Source of the DNA: an uncultured Slackia sp. | GTDB taxonomy: Bacteria > Actinomycetota > Coriobacteriia > Coriobacteriales > Eggerthellaceae | Reading direction: 5' to 3' | Assembly: GCA_934646845.1 (NCBI GenBank) | Contig: CAKUEV010000142.1 | Span: 1 to 5,257, forward strand | DNA: 5,257 nucleotides | Shown: positions 4,814 to 5,257 of the stretch, one piece after another | Layout of the letters: each line of letters opens with the position of its first letter | Numbering within the stretch: position 1 is the stretch's first letter | Translations under genes and position numbers: made by a program | Notes under the pieces: generated by a model | The model's input: only the letters and a program-made list of their open reading frames with translations | Databases searched by the model: none | Told to the model about the DNA's origin: nothing

Positions 4814-5257
4814 CTAGGCGCCCAGAATTTCGTGGGCAATGGCTGAGTCGCTCTTGATGGGCTCGAAGTTGTCGCCGCGATGCTGCAGCTCTTCTTCGCC
4901 CTTGGCGAGAAATGCGATAACCGTGGGCTTGCCGCTTTCATGGGCGACTTCCACGGCGCGTCTGAAAGCTTCTTCGCGGTCGTAGATGGTTTCATGCGCA
5001 ACGCCTTTGGGAGTGTTGTTGGCCATCTCGGCGCAAATATCTTCCACGCGATCGTGCGCGGGGTCTTCTTCGGCGTAAATGAGCAGGTCGGCATAGGCGC
5101 CGGCGGTTTGCGGCAGCACTTCGCGGCGTTCATACGCTTTGCCGCCCGGAGCGCCGAAAATGGCGATGACCTGCTGGCCTGGGTATTCCTTCTTCAACGA
5201 CTTGAACAGCGTTTCGAACGAAAGCTTGTTGTGTGCGTAGTCGACGATAGCGGTGAT
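4814..5257 (-). CDS. murE: MurE-type UDP-N-acetylmuramoyl-tripeptide synthetase, C-terminal part (5' end outside window)
   Basis: Cytoplasmic Mur ligase that adds the third stem-peptide residue to UDP-MurNAc-L-Ala-D-Glu using ATP. The last 147 residues are visible; the gene enters from the right edge and stops at TAG (complement of 4814-4816). Seen from the visible N-side: VDYAHNKLSFE (5-15), the Mur ligase VDYAH motif; FGAPGGKAYERRE (34-46), in place of the usual GxGGDRDxxKR; YAEEDPAHDRVEDI (61-74), aligned to the amino-acid-binding region; DREEAFRRAVE (93-103); and FLAKGEEELQ (116-125), matching the GKGHE block. The arginine of the DNPR signature of meso-DAP enzymes is replaced (EDPA), so lysine or a related diamino acid is more likely. 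The TTG at 5195-5197 is internal, since the conserved VDYAH lies upstream. It is convergent with asnB. Another Mur ligase paralogue is possible, but the MurE-like type fits best. Confidence 0.85.
   Translation of the reverse strand: MTAIVDYAHNKLSFETLFKSLKKEYPGQQVIAIFGAPGGKAYERREVLPQTAGAYADLLIYAEEDPAHDRVEDICAEMANNTPKGVAHETIYDREEAFRRAVEVAHESGKPTVIAFLAKGEEELQHRGDNFEPIKSDSAIAHEILGA

Noticed and set aside
3700..5133. A 477-residue minus-strand open frame opposite asnB
   Set aside because: It is antisense to an intact AsnB with all motifs, runs through the bidirectional terminator and overlaps murE in a different frame. This is a codon-bias shadow.

Overview
This 5.3-kb window comes from a moderately GC-rich bacterium with Gram-positive-type signals: purine-rich ribosome binding sites, TATAAT-like -10 boxes and stem-loop terminators with T-tails. 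Gene content and codon use suggest a high-GC Gram-positive such as a member of the Coriobacteriia. That placement is inference, because there is no rRNA or other phylogenetic marker here.

Layout. Positions 1-383 (+) hold the C-terminal third of nagA, N-acetylglucosamine-6-phosphate deacetylase. The gap 384-646 has no convincing gene. It holds a large imperfect inverted repeat (382-411 against 514-543) that begins at the nagA stop codon, followed by a promoter for the next gene. Positions 647-1090 (+) encode a 147-residue GatB/YqeY-domain protein, closed by a terminator at 1129-1157. A perfect TATAAT at 1246 precedes a 417-residue ATP-grasp ligase (1295-2548, +) that resembles the peptidoglycan D-aspartate ligases. 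It ends in its own terminator at 2559-2583. The gap 2584-2895 has no convincing gene but contains a 51-bp-spaced direct repeat, two dyads and a candidate promoter. It leads into a complete 614-residue glutamine-dependent asparagine-synthetase-family amidotransferase (2896-4740, +). A perfect 28-bp palindrome (4748-4775) serves as a terminator facing both ways. On the minus strand, convergent with the rest, 4814-5257 is the C-terminal end of a MurE-type Mur ligase that runs off the window.

How the genes may work together. Three adjacent genes fit one pathway, building and decorating the peptidoglycan stem peptide. MurE adds residue 3. A D-aspartate ligase-like ATP-grasp enzyme would attach a side-chain aspartate to that residue. 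An AsnB/AsnH-type enzyme would amidate the aspartate. The MurE fragment has EDPA where meso-diaminopimelate-specific enzymes have DNPR, which argues for a diamino acid other than meso-DAP (lysine or ornithine type). That is what a D-Asp cross-bridge would need. NagA adds an amino-sugar recycling link. The family assignments rest on visible motifs. The joint cross-bridge role is inference. No phage, insertion sequence, CRISPR, tRNA or rRNA was seen, and nothing suggests a wholly new system.
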